The notes beneath the pieces are model-generated. The model made no database searches. It was not told the origin of the DNA and saw only the letters and a program-made list of their open reading frames with translations. A DNA stretch of 33,825 nt from an uncultured Ectothiorhodospiraceae bacterium (GTDB lineage: Bacteria > Pseudomonadota > Gammaproteobacteria > UBA9214), in the NCBI GenBank assembly GCA_947258845.1, contig CAMYJZ010000019.1, positions 20,595 to 54,419 on the forward strand, given 5' to 3'. Below are positions 33,757-33,825 of this stretch, one piece after another. A program made the translations under genes and the position numbers. Positions within the stretch are counted from its first letter, which is position 1. Every line of letters starts with the position of its first letter.

Positions 33757-33825
33757 GTGTCAGACGAAATCAAGACAGGCGCATACATCTGCAAGGGCTG
33801 TGGTCTGGGCGAACGTCTCGACTGC
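33757..33825 (+). CDS. qmoB: QmoB, first 23 codons (rest outside window)
   Basis: Starts at GTG 33757 with RBS ggaggg, 3 bp after the qmoA stop: SDEIKTGAYICKGCGLGERLDC. This matches the N-terminus of QmoB with its CxGCG iron-sulfur ligands. The window ends within the gene. Confidence 0.85.
   Translation, partial: MSDEIKTGAYICKGCGLGERLDC

Overview
The window looks like a chromosomal segment of a gammaproteobacterium. The proteins read as gammaproteobacterial (SelO, MtfA-type peptidase, COG4324-like lipoprotein, a PEP-CTERM protein, GPH symporters). The right end carries qmoA and the start of qmoB next to a cbbQ gene, which suggests a sulfur-oxidising, CO2-fixing lineage. This assignment is inferred from gene content only. 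No tRNA, rRNA, CRISPR array or intact transposase gene was seen.

Region 1 (1-26.4 kb) is dominated by a beta-1,3/1,6-glucan (laminarin-type) utilisation locus built as two divergent arms. The left arm (minus strand) runs GH16 lipoprotein, GH30 lipoprotein, a fusion of a TIM-barrel glycosidase with a predicted outer-membrane beta-barrel, a lipoprotein with a CBM-like domain, and a cytoplasmic GH1 beta-glucosidase. Beyond these lie a PEP-CTERM protein with the same CBM-like fold and a truncated SSS-family sodium/sugar symporter. The right arm (plus strand) runs an AraR-type regulator (GntR-like wHTH plus LacI-like sensor), glgC, a very large GH94/GH149/GH161-like beta-glucan phosphorylase, two GPH-family MFS sugar symporters, two overlapping GH17 enzymes without signal peptides, and a frameshifted selO. 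A perfect palindrome, TGCTATATAGCA, lies between the two arms, and two near-identical copies in inverted orientation bracket a promoter-like sequence upstream of the PEP-CTERM gene. They are the best candidate operators for the regulator.

Proposed working model (inference): surface GH16 and GH30 lipoproteins cut the glucan backbone and beta-1,6 branches; the CBM-like proteins hold the glucan; the glycosidase/barrel fusion trims and perhaps admits oligosaccharides through the outer membrane, since no TonB-dependent receptor is present; the MFS and SSS symporters import sugars and oligosaccharides; in the cytoplasm GH17, GH1 and the phosphorylase finish degradation. Glucose-1-phosphate from the phosphorylase could feed the adjacent GlgC directly into ADP-glucose and glycogen.

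Region 2 (26.4-31.4 kb) holds unrelated small-function genes: a DM13-domain protein, a DUF4382-type lipoprotein, an MtfA-like metallopeptidase, a COG4324-like metallopeptidase lipoprotein and a small two-TM protein. Several copies of a REP-like GTGTCAGAG/CTCTGACAC palindrome are scattered among them. Region 3 (31.4-33.8 kb) holds cbbQ and, divergently, qmoA with an apparent in-frame internal deletion, followed by the first 23 codons of qmoB. The sugar locus reads visibly AT-richer than the two ends of the window, which would fit acquisition as an island, but I did not compute this.
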